From Actinomycetes bacterium (GTDB taxonomy: Bacteria; Actinomycetota; Actinomycetes; Propionibacteriales; Propionibacteriaceae), in contig JAEWOI010000014.1 of NCBI GenBank assembly GCA_023460935.1, positions 4,717 to 68,716 of the forward strand: DNA of 64,000 nt, written 5' to 3'. Below, piece by piece: positions 15,910-24,188 of the stretch (within the stretch, counting starts at the first letter, position 1; each line of letters starts with the position of its first letter). A program made the position numbers and the translations under genes. Below the pieces are notes generated by a model. It was not told the DNA's origin and made no database searches. It was given only the letters and a program-made list of their open reading frames with translations.

Positions 15910-16926
15910 TCAGGTGGTCGCTGCGCGACGGGCACGCAGCTGGTCGATGAACACGACGATCAGGATCACCAGGCCGAGGATGACGTTCTGCCACTCCTGC
16001 CGGACCGAGAGGATCTGGAGGCCGTTGTTGATCACCGAGATGATCAGGGCGCCGATGATGGTGCCGACGATCGTCCCCTTGCCGCCGGAGAGCGAGGTGC
16101 CGCCGATCACGACTGCAGCGATGGCCTGCAGCTCGTAGCCGGCGCCGGTGGCCGGCTGCGCCGAGCCGAGGCGGGCGGAGATCATGATCGCGGCCAGGCC
16201 GACGAACAGGCCGGCGACGGCGTAGATGATCACGAGCCACTTCTTGGTATTGATGCCCGAGAGCGCCGTTGCCTCCTCGTTGCTGCCGATCGAGATGTCG
16301 TAGCGGCCCAGCAGCGTCTTGTTCAGCAGGACGAAGGCCACCACGGCGGCGAACGCGAGCACCAGCACGGCGTTGGGGAACCGGGCGCCGGGAATGATGC
16401 TGCCGGTGGAGAGCCAGATGTAGCCGGCGTGCTCGGTGGCGTCGAAGTAGATCGGGCGGGCGTTGGAGATCACCAGGGCCAGGCCCTGGGCCACCAGCAT
16501 CATCGCGAGGGTGGCGATGAACGGTGGCAGCCGGAGGATCGCGACGTTGAACCCGTTGACCAGCCCGACCAGGCCGCCGAACAGGATGGTCAGGATGATG
16601 CCGAGCCACACCGGAATGCCCCAGTTGACGATGAAGGTCGCCGACATCACCGCAGACAGGGTCATCGCCGTGCCGACCGAGAGGTCGATGCCGCTGGTGA
16701 TGATCACCAGCGTCGCCGCCAGCGCGAGCAGGCCGACGACCGTCGTGGAGAACAGGATCGTGGTGACGTTGGAGTAGCTGGGGAAGATCTGGGGGCTGGC
16801 CGCGGTGAAGACGAGGAAGATCAGCACCAGGCCCGCCAGCGCCATGAGTTGCTGCACGCGCTCGCGCCAGGAGATGCCCGTGGCGGTCTTCGGGGCCTTC
16901 TCGGTGCTTGCGGTTTCTGTGGACAT
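15910..16926 (-). CDS. Sugar ABC transporter permease (RbsC type)
   Basis: Integral membrane channel of the importer. The 338-residue protein has a short cytoplasmic N-terminus and about eight to ten hydrophobic helices. It carries the RbsC-family segments TSGIDLSVG, NGFNVAILRLPPFIATLAM and AVVIGGTSLSGGKGT. Its ATG shares a base with the stop of the ATPase gene (TGATG at 16928-16924), so the two are translationally coupled. Confidence 0.93.
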   Translation of the reverse strand: MSTETASTEKAPKTATGISWRERVQQLMALAGLVLIFLVFTAASPQIFPSYSNVTTILFSTTVVGLLALAATLVIITSGIDLSVGTAMTLSAVMSATFIVNWGIPVWLGIILTILFGGLVGLVNGFNVAILRLPPFIATLAMMLVAQGLALVISNARPIYFDATEHAGYIWLSTGSIIPGARFPNAVLVLAFAAVVAFVLLNKTLLGRYDISIGSNEEATALSGINTKKWLVIIYAVAGLFVGLAAIMISARLGSAQPATGAGYELQAIAAVVIGGTSLSGGKGTIVGTIIGALIISVINNGLQILSVRQEWQNVILGLVILIVVFIDQLRARRAATT

Positions 16927-18500
16927 CAGAGCTCTGCTTTCTCGGTTGCGTGGGTGATCGCGTCATCGCGGTGGGTGGCGAGGCGCATGATCGCCTCCTG
17001 GCTGGCTTCGCCTGCGGGCAGGATCCCGGTGACCCGGCCGTCGGCCATCACCACGACCCGGTGCGACATGCGCAGCACCTCGGGGAGCTCGGACGAGATC
17101 ATGATGATCGTCTTGCCCTGCTCGGCCAGCTTGTTGAGCAGCTGGTAGATCTCTTCCTTCGCGCCGACGTCGATGCCGCGGGTGGGCTCGTCGAAGATCA
17201 GGATGTCGCAGTCCTTGACGAGCCAGCGGGCGACGATCGCCTTCTGCTGGTTGCCCCCGGACAGGTACTTGACCAGCTGGTTGACGCTCGGGGTCTTGAT
17301 GCTGAGCAGCTTGCGCGACGCCTCGGCCGCCTCGCGCATCGCACGGTCCTTGAGGAATCCGCCGGTGGAGAACTTCTCCCCCATCGAGCTGATCGCGACG
17401 TTGTGGGAGACCGACAGCGGCAGCATCAGCCCGAGGCGCTTGCGGTCCTCCGACAGGTAGCCGATGCCGAGCTCGGCGGCCCGTGCGGGGGAGTGGATGG
17501 TGACCGGGTCACCGTTCAGGCGGATCTCGCCGGAGGTGATCGGGTCGGCCCCCACCAGCGCCCTGGCCACCTCGGTGCGGCCGGCGCCCATCAGGCCGGC
17601 GAAGCCGAGCACCTCGCCGCGGTAGACGTCGAAGCTCACGTCCTTCAACAGGGTGCGCGTGGACAGGTTGGTGACGCTCAGCACGATCGGCCGGTCGGCG
17701 CGGACGTTCTCCGGCCGCGCCTCGGTGTTGATCGCGCGGCCCACCATCTTCGAGATGACCTGGTCGAGGCTGGTCTCGGCCATCGGCATCGTGTCGATGT
17801 AGTGGCCGTCGCGGATCACGGTGATCCGGTCAGCGATCCGCTTCAGCTCGGCCATCCGGTGGGAGATGTAGACCACGCCGGTCTCAGGGCTGATGAACTT
17901 GCGGATCAGCTCGTGCAGCTGGGCCACCTCGGCGTCGTTCAGGGCGGCCGTCGGCTCGTCCATGATGAGCACCTTGGTCGACTCGAAGGACAGCGCCTTG
18001 GCGATCTCGACCATCTGCTGCTTGGCCACGGTGAGCGTGGAGACCACGGCCTTCGGGTCGAGGTTGAGCTCGAGGCGGTCGAGCAGCTCCCTGGTCTTGC
18101 GCACCTGGATGCCGGGGCGGGTGAAGAAGCCGCCCGCTACCGGCTCGCGGCCCAGCCAGATGTTCTCCGCGACGGTGAGGTGCGGCACCAGGTTCAGCTC
18201 CTGGTGGATGATCGAGAGGCCGGCTTCCTGCGTCTCCTTCGGAGTGCTCGCGACCAGGGGCTGGCCGTTGAGCCAGAACTCGCCGCTCTCCCTGGTGTAG
18301 ATGCCGGTGAGCAGCTTCATCAGCGTCGACTTGCCGGCCCCGTTCTCGCCGACCAGGCCGAGCACCTCGCCCTTGCGCAGGTCGAAGCGCATGCCCTCCA
18401 GGGCCTTCACCCCGGGGAAGCTCTTGTCCACGCCCTCGACCTGCAGCAGCAGGTCGGCGTCCCTGGTGCCGGCGTCGGTCGCGCCCTGGACCGCGGTCAT
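16926..18500 (-). CDS. Sugar ABC transporter ATPase (RbsA type, two nucleotide-binding domains)
   Basis: Powers the ribose-type importer. The 524-residue protein holds two ABC domains: the first with Walker A GENGAGKST, a degenerate signature (LTVAKQQ) and Walker B VLIMDEPTAAL; the second with the changed Walker A GLMGAGRTE, signature LSGGNQQK and Walker B ILIFDEPTRGID, the usual asymmetry of RbsA/MglA. ATG 18500 overlaps the stop of the FucU gene by ATGA. Confidence 0.95.
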   Translation of the reverse strand: MTAVQGATDAGTRDADLLLQVEGVDKSFPGVKALEGMRFDLRKGEVLGLVGENGAGKSTLMKLLTGIYTRESGEFWLNGQPLVASTPKETQEAGLSIIHQELNLVPHLTVAENIWLGREPVAGGFFTRPGIQVRKTRELLDRLELNLDPKAVVSTLTVAKQQMVEIAKALSFESTKVLIMDEPTAALNDAEVAQLHELIRKFISPETGVVYISHRMAELKRIADRITVIRDGHYIDTMPMAETSLDQVISKMVGRAINTEARPENVRADRPIVLSVTNLSTRTLLKDVSFDVYRGEVLGFAGLMGAGRTEVARALVGADPITSGEIRLNGDPVTIHSPARAAELGIGYLSEDRKRLGLMLPLSVSHNVAISSMGEKFSTGGFLKDRAMREAAEASRKLLSIKTPSVNQLVKYLSGGNQQKAIVARWLVKDCDILIFDEPTRGIDVGAKEEIYQLLNKLAEQGKTIIMISSELPEVLRMSHRVVVMADGRVTGILPAGEASQEAIMRLATHRDDAITHATEKAEL

Positions 18501-18919
18501 GCCGGGTCCACCGGGGTGACGCCCTTGCGGAACAGCGCGTTGCCGTAGACGCGGGTCTCGCCGGTACGGATGATCACCTCGGCCTGGGCGGCCAGGTCGT
18601 AGAACGCGAACCGCTCCACCAGCCGGGACTCGCACTGGCCGAGCTCAGCGGCGTCGATCAGCTCCTGCTGCACCGGGAGCAGCCCGTCCGGGCTCTCCAT
18701 CAGGTCCAGCGCGGGACCGTGGTTGTCCGGAACCATGACCGAGCGGATCGCGCGCAGGACCCGCGGCGACGACAGCCCGGGCAGGTCGATCAAGTGCTTC
18801 CTGGCCAGCTTCGACGCGGTGAAATGGGCGTCTGCGATGACTACAGCGTCACCGTGGCCCATCTCGTCCAGCGCCAGGAGCAGCCGGCCGGTGAGCACCG
18901 GATCCAGATTGAGCAGCAT
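18497..18919 (-). CDS. fucU: FucU/RbsD-family sugar mutarotase
   Basis: Interconverts anomers of the imported sugar. The 140-residue protein has the full family signature EMGHGDAVVIADAHF with the GHGD motif, then VERFAFYDLA and TGETRVYGNALF. ATG 18919 is chosen over the upstream GTG 18931 because GGTGGAGG lies just before it. It is the first gene of the leftward importer-kinase-LacI operon, directly behind the promoter and operator at 18935-18980. Compared with the copy at 11074-11505 it keeps the conserved aspartate. Confidence 0.88.
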   Translation of the reverse strand: MLLNLDPVLTGRLLLALDEMGHGDAVVIADAHFTASKLARKHLIDLPGLSSPRVLRAIRSVMVPDNHGPALDLMESPDGLLPVQQELIDAAELGQCESRLVERFAFYDLAAQAEVIIRTGETRVYGNALFRKGVTPVDPA

Positions 18920-18934
18920 CCTTGCCTCCACCTG

Positions 18935-18980
18935 AGAAATCGATTTCTGTATCGTAGGGAGGGTAACGGATAGTTGTCAC
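18935..18980 (-). promoter_or_regulatory. Promoter and perfect LacI operator of the importer operon
   Basis: On the minus strand GTGACA (plus 18975-18980) and TACGAT (plus 18951-18956) are 18 bases apart. The perfect 14-base palindrome AGAAATCGATTTCT at 18935-18948 lies at the expected transcription start. It matches the site in front of the fucose-isomerase-like gene. Confidence 0.7.
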
Positions 18981-19072
18981 GCGGCGCGACGCAATCGTGA
19001 CCTTTTCGCAATCGAGGCCACGAGGCCCGGTCTCAGGGAGGTTGTTTCCGCCACCGGGGAGCCGGCAGGTGC

Positions 19073-19093
19073 TAGGCTCTTGAATCGTTACAA
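19073..19093 (+). promoter_or_regulatory. -10 box and operator before the PHP-domain gene
   Basis: TAGGCT at 19073-19078 is followed at once by TTGAATCGTTACAA at 19080-19093, an imperfect palindrome centred on CG. No clear -35 is seen. The operator core matches those of rhaB (1750-1761) and the DeoR operon (24140-24153). Confidence 0.5.
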
Positions 19094-19139
19094 AGAACCG
19101 GGACGGCGCCGGCCGCCCGACCTTCAGACAGGTAGCAGC

Positions 19140-20327
19140 ATGAGCGACACCGCGGTCCGCACCCCCGGGTTGATCCCGGTGGTGAACACCCACGTCCACT
19201 TCCCGCCGAACTTCTCGGCGTTCGCCACCGTTGCCGACGCGGTGGGGGCGGCCGCGGCCGAGGGCGCGCTGGCGGTCGGCATCTCCAACTTCTTCGACCA
19301 GCAGGTCTACCGCGACTTCGCCGAGCAGGCGGACGGCGCCGGCATCGTGCCGCTCTACGGCCTCGAGTTCATCACCCTGGTCGAGGAACTCGCAGCCGCC
19401 GGCGTCCGGGTGAACGACCCGGCCAACCCCGGCCGGATGTACCTGTGCGGCAAGGGCATCGCGCCCTTCAAGGACAAGTCGGCAGAGGCGGCGCGCATCG
19501 CCGCCGACATCCGCACGGGCAACGACGAGCGGGCGCGGGCGATGGTGGCCAGGCTCGCGGCGTGGTTCGCCGAGTGCGGCCTCGACACCGGCCTGACCGC
19601 AGAGCGCATCGCGCAGGAGGTCGCCTTCGCTGCCGGCGTACCGGTGCGGTGGGTGTCGCTGCAGGAGCGGCACATCGCGATGGCGTTCCAGCGCGCGCTC
19701 GCCGAACTGGAGCCGCAACTGCGCGCCGAAGTGCTCGCCAGGGCCTACGGGGAGCCCTCAGCGGTCGACCTCGGCGACCCGGTGGCGCTGCAGGGCGAGC
19801 TCCGCGCCCGGCTGCTCAAGGTGGGCACTCCGGGCTTCGTGCCGGAGGTGCCGCTCGGCTTCGCCGACGCCTACCGCTACGTGCTCGAGATGGACGGCAT
19901 CCCGACCTACCCGACCCTTGCCGACGGGGTGCGCCCGGTCTGCCCGTTCGAGGAGTCGCCGGAGGCGCTCGCGGCGACGCTGCTGGAGCTGGGCATCCAC
20001 GCGGCGGAACTGATCCCCGTCCGCAACGCCGGCGCCTGTGTCGACGACTACGTCCGGGCTTTCACCGCCGCGGGGCTGATCGTGATGGCCGGCACCGAGC
20101 ACAACACCGCAGAACGCATCCCGATCGAGGTCGCCTGCGCCGACGGCCCGGTCTCCGACTACGCGCGCAGCGCCTTCTGGGAGGCCACCTGCGTGGTGGC
20201 CGCGCACCAGGCCGAGGTGGCAGCCGGACGCCCGGGCTACGTCGACGCCACCGGCGCGCGGACTCCCGTGGCCACTGCCGACCTGGCCGGGCTGGGTGCG
20301 AGGCTGATCGAAGGGGGCCGGCGATGA
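19140..20327 (+). CDS. PHP-like metal-dependent hydrolase, unknown substrate
   Basis: A 395-residue protein whose N-terminus VVNTHVHFPPNFSAF has the His-x-His of PHP or amidohydrolase-type metal sites. Further candidate ligands are in YGLEFI and GTEHN near the C-terminus. I do not recognise a defined subfamily; a phosphoesterase or hydrolase acting on a sugar phosphate or its breakdown product is inference. ATG 19140 follows AGGTAG; a shorter start is not needed. It overlaps the aldolase/dehydrogenase gene by ATGA, so the two proteins are likely made in similar amounts and work in one pathway, with the dehydrogenase at 22377 third. Confidence 0.6.
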   Translation: MSDTAVRTPGLIPVVNTHVHFPPNFSAFATVADAVGAAAAEGALAVGISNFFDQQVYRDFAEQADGAGIVPLYGLEFITLVEELAAAGVRVNDPANPGRMYLCGKGIAPFKDKSAEAARIAADIRTGNDERARAMVARLAAWFAECGLDTGLTAERIAQEVAFAAGVPVRWVSLQERHIAMAFQRALAELEPQLRAEVLARAYGEPSAVDLGDPVALQGELRARLLKVGTPGFVPEVPLGFADAYRYVLEMDGIPTYPTLADGVRPVCPFEESPEALAATLLELGIHAAELIPVRNAGACVDDYVRAFTAAGLIVMAGTEHNTAERIPIEVACADGPVSDYARSAFWEATCVVAAHQAEVAAGRPGYVDATGARTPVATADLAGLGARLIEGGRR

Positions 20328-22303
20328 GCCGCGTAGCCGAACTGATCGAGGTCGCGAACCGCTTCGGTGCCGATCCGGAGTACTCGCGCGCCGGGGGCGG
20401 CAACGCCTCGGTGAAGGTGGACGGCGTGCTGTGGATCAAGCCGTCCGGGGTGCCCCTGGCCACCCTCACGGCTGACGACCTGGTGGGGCTCCGCAACGAC
20501 GTCCTGCTGCGCGCGCTCGCCCCGGACGCCCCGCAGGCCGACGGTGACCCGGTGCGGGCCGCGGCAGCGCAGGCGCTGGTGGCCGCTCCCGGCGGGCGGC
20601 GTCCCAGTGTGGAGATCCTGTTCCACGCGCTGATCCCGGACGCGCTGGTGCTGCACACCCACCCGCTGGTGGCCAATGCCCTCACGTGCAACACCGAGGC
20701 TGCTGACCTGGCTGCGCGGCTGCTCGGCGACGACGCGGTGTTCGTGCCCTACACCGACCCGGGCGTCCCGCTGGCTCGCGCCGTGCTGCGGGCCCGGGAG
20801 GACTTCACCGCCCGCACCGGCCGTCCGGCACCGGGCATCACGCTGCTCGGCAACCACGGCATCATCGTCTCTGCCGACTCGGCAACCGAGCTGACCTCGA
20901 GGGTGGAGTGGCTGACCGCAACCATCGCCGCGGCCATCGACGCCGTGCCGGTGGCCGGGCCTGCCCCCGCGGACGAGGTCGCCACGACCCGGCTGGTGAA
21001 TGTCGTCGCGCCCACCCTGCGCGGGCTGCTCGGCACGGCCGACCGGCTGGCGGTGGTCACCTCCGACGCCTCCGACCTGGTGCGGTCGGTGACCACCACC
21101 CCGGCCGGTGCAGCGATCCTCGGCGACGGCCCCCTGATCCCCGACCAGATCGTCTACGCCGGTTCGCTGCCGCTGGTGCTCGACCCGCCAGCCGACGGCG
21201 ACCCGGCGGCCGAGGTGACCAGCGCTGTGGCCGCCTACCGCGAGCGGCACGGCAAGGACCCGGTGATCGTGGTCGTCCCCGGCGTGGTCGCCTTCGGCGC
21301 CGGTGCCGACCTGGCTGCGGCCAGGACCGCCCTGGCCACCTTCACCGACGCGCTGCGGGTGGCCCGCGACGCCAACCGCATCGGTACCGTCCGCTGCCTG
21401 GACGCAGCCGAGCGCGGCTTCATCGAGAACTGGGAGGCGGAGAGCTACCGCAAGGCCGTCGCGGCGGGCGCAAGGGCCGGCCGGATGAGCGGGAAGGTCG
21501 TGGTCGTCACCGGCGCAGCCCAGGGCTTCGGCCTGGGCATCACCAGAGAACTGCTGGCCGAGGGTGCCCAGGTGGTGCTGGCCGACCTGAACCTGGAACT
21601 GGCGAGCCGGAACGCCGCCGAGCTCTGCGCGACCTACGGCGAGCACCGGGCGGTCGCCGTGGGGGTGGACGTGGCCGACGAGGCATCGCAACTCGCGGCA
21701 GCAGCGACCGTCGTCGCGACCTTCGGCGGGCTCGACGTGTTCATCTCCAACGCAGGGGTGCTGCGGGCGGAGGGCGTGATGACCCAGCCGGTCGCCGACT
21801 TCGACCTGGTCACAGGAGTCAACTACCGCGGCTACTTCCTCGGCGTGCGGGCGGTCGCCCCGATCCTCGCCGCCCAGCACGCGGCCCGGCCGGAGGCGTG
21901 GTTCGACATCATCGAGATCAACTCCAAGTCGGGCCTGGAGGGCTCGAAGCGGAACTTCGCCTACTCCGGCTCGAAGTTCGGCGGGATCGGGCTCACCCAG
22001 AGCTTCGCCCTCGAACTGGTGGAGTACGGCATCAAGGTGAACGCCGTGTGCCCCGGCAACTACCTGGACGGGCCCCTGTGGACCGATCCCGAACGCGGCC
22101 TGTTCGTGCAGTACCTGCGGGCCGGCAAGGTGCCCGGCGCGACGACGGTGGCCGACGTCCGGCGGTTCTACGAGTCCAAGGTGCCGATGGGGCGGGGCTG
22201 CCTGCCGGTCGACCTCGCCAGGGCCGTGTACTACATCGTGGAACAGACCTACGAGACCGGACAGGCCGTCCCGGTGACCGGCGGCCAGAACATGCTCAAC
22301 TGA
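20324..22303 (+). CDS. Bifunctional class II aldolase / short-chain dehydrogenase (SrlD-like)
   Basis: A 659-residue fusion. Residues about 1-230 are a zinc aldolase of the RhaD/FucA family: GGGNASVKVDG substrate loop, SVEILFHALIPDALVLHTHP with zinc histidines, and LLGNHG. Residues about 385-659 are a short-chain dehydrogenase: NAD loop TGAAQGFGLG, NAG, and catalytic Tyr/Lys in YSGSKFGG. The SDR closely follows sorbitol-6-phosphate 2-dehydrogenase, with INSKSG, LVEYGIKVNAVCPGN and VTGGQNML. The plan is like rhamnulose-1-phosphate aldolase/lactaldehyde dehydrogenase RhaEW, but the SDR type suggests a hexitol- or ketose-phosphate substrate. The ATG at 20324 overlaps the previous gene's stop. 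Confidence 0.85.
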   Translation: MSRVAELIEVANRFGADPEYSRAGGGNASVKVDGVLWIKPSGVPLATLTADDLVGLRNDVLLRALAPDAPQADGDPVRAAAAQALVAAPGGRRPSVEILFHALIPDALVLHTHPLVANALTCNTEAADLAARLLGDDAVFVPYTDPGVPLARAVLRAREDFTARTGRPAPGITLLGNHGIIVSADSATELTSRVEWLTATIAAAIDAVPVAGPAPADEVATTRLVNVVAPTLRGLLGTADRLAVVTSDASDLVRSVTTTPAGAAILGDGPLIPDQIVYAGSLPLVLDPPADGDPAAEVTSAVAAYRERHGKDPVIVVVPGVVAFGAGADLAAARTALATFTDALRVARDANRIGTVRCLDAAERGFIENWEAESYRKAVAAGARAGRMSGKVVVVTGAAQGFGLGITRELLAEGAQVVLADLNLELASRNAAELCATYGEHRAVAVGVDVADEASQLAAAATVVATFGGLDVFISNAGVLRAEGVMTQPVADFDLVTGVNYRGYFLGVRAVAPILAAQHAARPEAWFDIIEINSKSGLEGSKRNFAYSGSKFGGIGLTQSFALELVEYGIKVNAVCPGNYLDGPLWTDPERGLFVQYLRAGKVPGATTVADVRRFYESKVPMGRGCLPVDLARAVYYIVEQTYETGQAVPVTGGQNMLN

Positions 22304-22376
22304 CTGACCCCCGCGACGGCGACTGCGCCGCAGCGGTTCGACCGGCTCGCGCCAGCGGGCTTGAGAAGGAGAGGAC

Positions 22377-24017
22377 ATGACCCAGGAGTTGCCGGAGACC
22401 CAGCACGCCATCCAGTTCGTCGGCGCGGACCAGGTGGTGCACAACCCGGCCAAGCCGATGTACCCGCTCGGGCCGCGGCAGCTGCTGCTGAAGACCGAGG
22501 CCGTGGGCGTTTGCTTCTCCGACACCAAGCTGCTGCACGCCTTCACCAACCACCCGCGCAAGAGCGAGGTGCTCGGCGGGCTCACCCCGGCGGAACTGGC
22601 TGAGATCCCGAGCTACCGTCCCGGGGCAGAGCCGGTAGTGCCTGGCCACGAGCCGGTGGGACGCATCGTCGCCGTCGGCTCCGACGTCCGCCACCACCGG
22701 GTGGGGGAGCGGGTGCTGGTGCAGACCGATTACCGGCACCTGCCGACCGCGCGTTCCAACGCCGCCTTCGGCTACAACTTCGAGGGCGCGCTGCAGGAGT
22801 ACGTGGTGCTCGACGAGCGGGTGGTCATCGACCCCGCGACCGGCGAGCGGTTCCTGATCCCGGTCTCCGAGGGCCCGTCCGCCTCTGCCGTGGCGCTGAT
22901 CGAGCCTTGGGCCTGCGTCGAGGCTGCCTACGCGTGGGGCGAGCGGCAGCAGCTGAAGGCCGGTGGTCGGCTGCTCGTCGTGGCTGACGAGGTGACCGGG
23001 CTGGAAGTGCTGCTGGAGCAGTCGGCGCCGGCGGAGATCACCGTCGTCGGCGCGGCCCCGGTGCCGGGGGCTTCGAAGGTGGCCTCGGTGGCCGACCTGC
23101 AGGGCACCTTCGACGACATCGTCTACGTCGGCGCGGATGCCGGCACTGTCGAGGAGCTTGGCTCGCTGCTCGGCTTCGGGGGCATCTTCGACGTGGTGCT
23201 GGCCGGCGGCGCGTTCGGGCGTCCGGTGAAGATCGATGTCGGCAGGGTCCACTACGACCTGATCCGCTACACCGGGACGGCCGGCAGCGACGCCGCCGAG
23301 GGCTACGCGCGCATCCCCGCGCTGTGCGAGCTGCGCGAGGGGGAGCGGATCGCGATCGTCGGTGCCGCCGGCCCGATGGGCCTGATGCACACCGTCCGCA
23401 CCGCGGTCAGCGGCGTCCCCGGCATCTCGATGGACGCTGTCGACGTCGACGATGCCCGGCTGGCCCACCTCGCCGAGGTGGTCGCTCCGGTGGCCGCGGC
23501 CAACGGTGTGCCGGCGAGCTTCCGCAACTCAGCCACCGAACCACTGGAGCCCGGCTACAGCTACGTTGCGGCCATGGTGCCGGCGCCGTTCCTCATCGCC
23601 CAGGCCGTGGACATCGCCACCGAGGGCGCGATCGTGAACGCCTTCGCCGGCTTTGCGATCGGCACGATGGCCGAGCTGGACCTGACCGCGATCGCGACCA
23701 AGGGCATCTACCTCGTCGGCACTTCCGGATCGCGCATCCATGACATGAAGGCGATGCTGGCGAAGGTGGAGGACGGCAGTCTCGACACCAACGTCTCGCT
23801 GTGGGCCGTCTGTGGCATGGCCGGGGTGGCCGAGGCGATCGAGAGCGTCAACAACCGCACCTCCGGCGGCAAGATCATGGTCTACCCGATGCTCCCCGAC
23901 CTCGGGATGGTGCGGCTGGACGAGCTCGCAGAGCGGTTGCCGTCCGTTGCCGCGGAGCTCGCCGACGGTCGCTGGACTCCCGCGGCGGAGGCCGCGCTGC
24001 TCGCCAGCCAGGCCTGA
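22377..24017 (+). CDS. Long medium-chain dehydrogenase (sorbose-1-phosphate reductase-like)
   Basis: A 546-residue alcohol-dehydrogenase relative, about 140-190 residues longer than usual. Cys46 in GVCFSD and His91-Glu92 in VPGHEP could bind the catalytic zinc, with Glu176 in EPW; the structural-zinc cysteine cluster is absent. Two Rossmann-like stretches follow: a degenerate one at about 197-280 (RLLVVADEVTGLEVL) and one with a glycine-rich turn IVGAAGPMG at about 327-335. The closest function I can name is L-sorbose-1-phosphate reductase, which would hand sorbitol-6-phosphate to the SDR domain of the upstream fusion. ATG 22377 follows GAAGGAGAGG, 73 bases after that gene. Confidence 0.75.
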   Translation: MTQELPETQHAIQFVGADQVVHNPAKPMYPLGPRQLLLKTEAVGVCFSDTKLLHAFTNHPRKSEVLGGLTPAELAEIPSYRPGAEPVVPGHEPVGRIVAVGSDVRHHRVGERVLVQTDYRHLPTARSNAAFGYNFEGALQEYVVLDERVVIDPATGERFLIPVSEGPSASAVALIEPWACVEAAYAWGERQQLKAGGRLLVVADEVTGLEVLLEQSAPAEITVVGAAPVPGASKVASVADLQGTFDDIVYVGADAGTVEELGSLLGFGGIFDVVLAGGAFGRPVKIDVGRVHYDLIRYTGTAGSDAAEGYARIPALCELREGERIAIVGAAGPMGLMHTVRTAVSGVPGISMDAVDVDDARLAHLAEVVAPVAAANGVPASFRNSATEPLEPGYSYVAAMVPAPFLIAQAVDIATEGAIVNAFAGFAIGTMAELDLTAIATKGIYLVGTSGSRIHDMKAMLAKVEDGSLDTNVSLWAVCGMAGVAEAIESVNNRTSGGKIMVYPMLPDLGMVRLDELAERLPSVAAELADGRWTPAAEAALLASQA

Positions 24018-24032
24018 CCCTCCCGCCCACTC

Positions 24033-24080
24033 GCAAGCTGTGAGTTGGCCGGTGACATCACCGGCCAACTCACAGCTTGC
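24033..24080 (+). terminator. Perfect 23-bp hairpin terminator
   Basis: 24033-24055 is the exact reverse complement of 24058-24080 with a 2-base loop, followed by GCTCTTT. It closes the PHP-aldolase-dehydrogenase operon. The word CAAGCTGTGAGT in its arm recurs in the hairpin at 35052-35108. Confidence 0.85.
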
Positions 24081-24111
24081 GCTCTTTGGGGCGGGGACGG
24101 GGGCGGATCGG

Positions 24112-24179
24112 TTGCGGCGGGCTGACGGGTGGCTTAGGATTGAATCGGTATAAGGTCTAAACCGAAAGCGAAACGAAAG
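24112..24179 (+). promoter_or_regulatory. Promoter and operators of the DeoR-2-oxoacid dehydrogenase operon
   Basis: TTGCGG (24112-24117) and TAGGAT (24135-24140) are 17 bases apart. TTGAATCGGTATAA at 24140-24153 resembles the LacI-type sites at 1750 and 19080. Three direct CGAAA repeats at 24163, 24169 and 24174 precede the start codon; DeoR-family proteins often bind such repeats, which suggests autoregulation. Confidence 0.6.
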
Positions 24180-24188
24180 GACCGGTCG

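Noticed and set aside
12360..18919. Possible prophage or transposon boundary explaining the mosaic sugar island
   Set aside because: No integrase, transposase, attachment-site repeat or composition break is visible; codon bias is uniform across the island.
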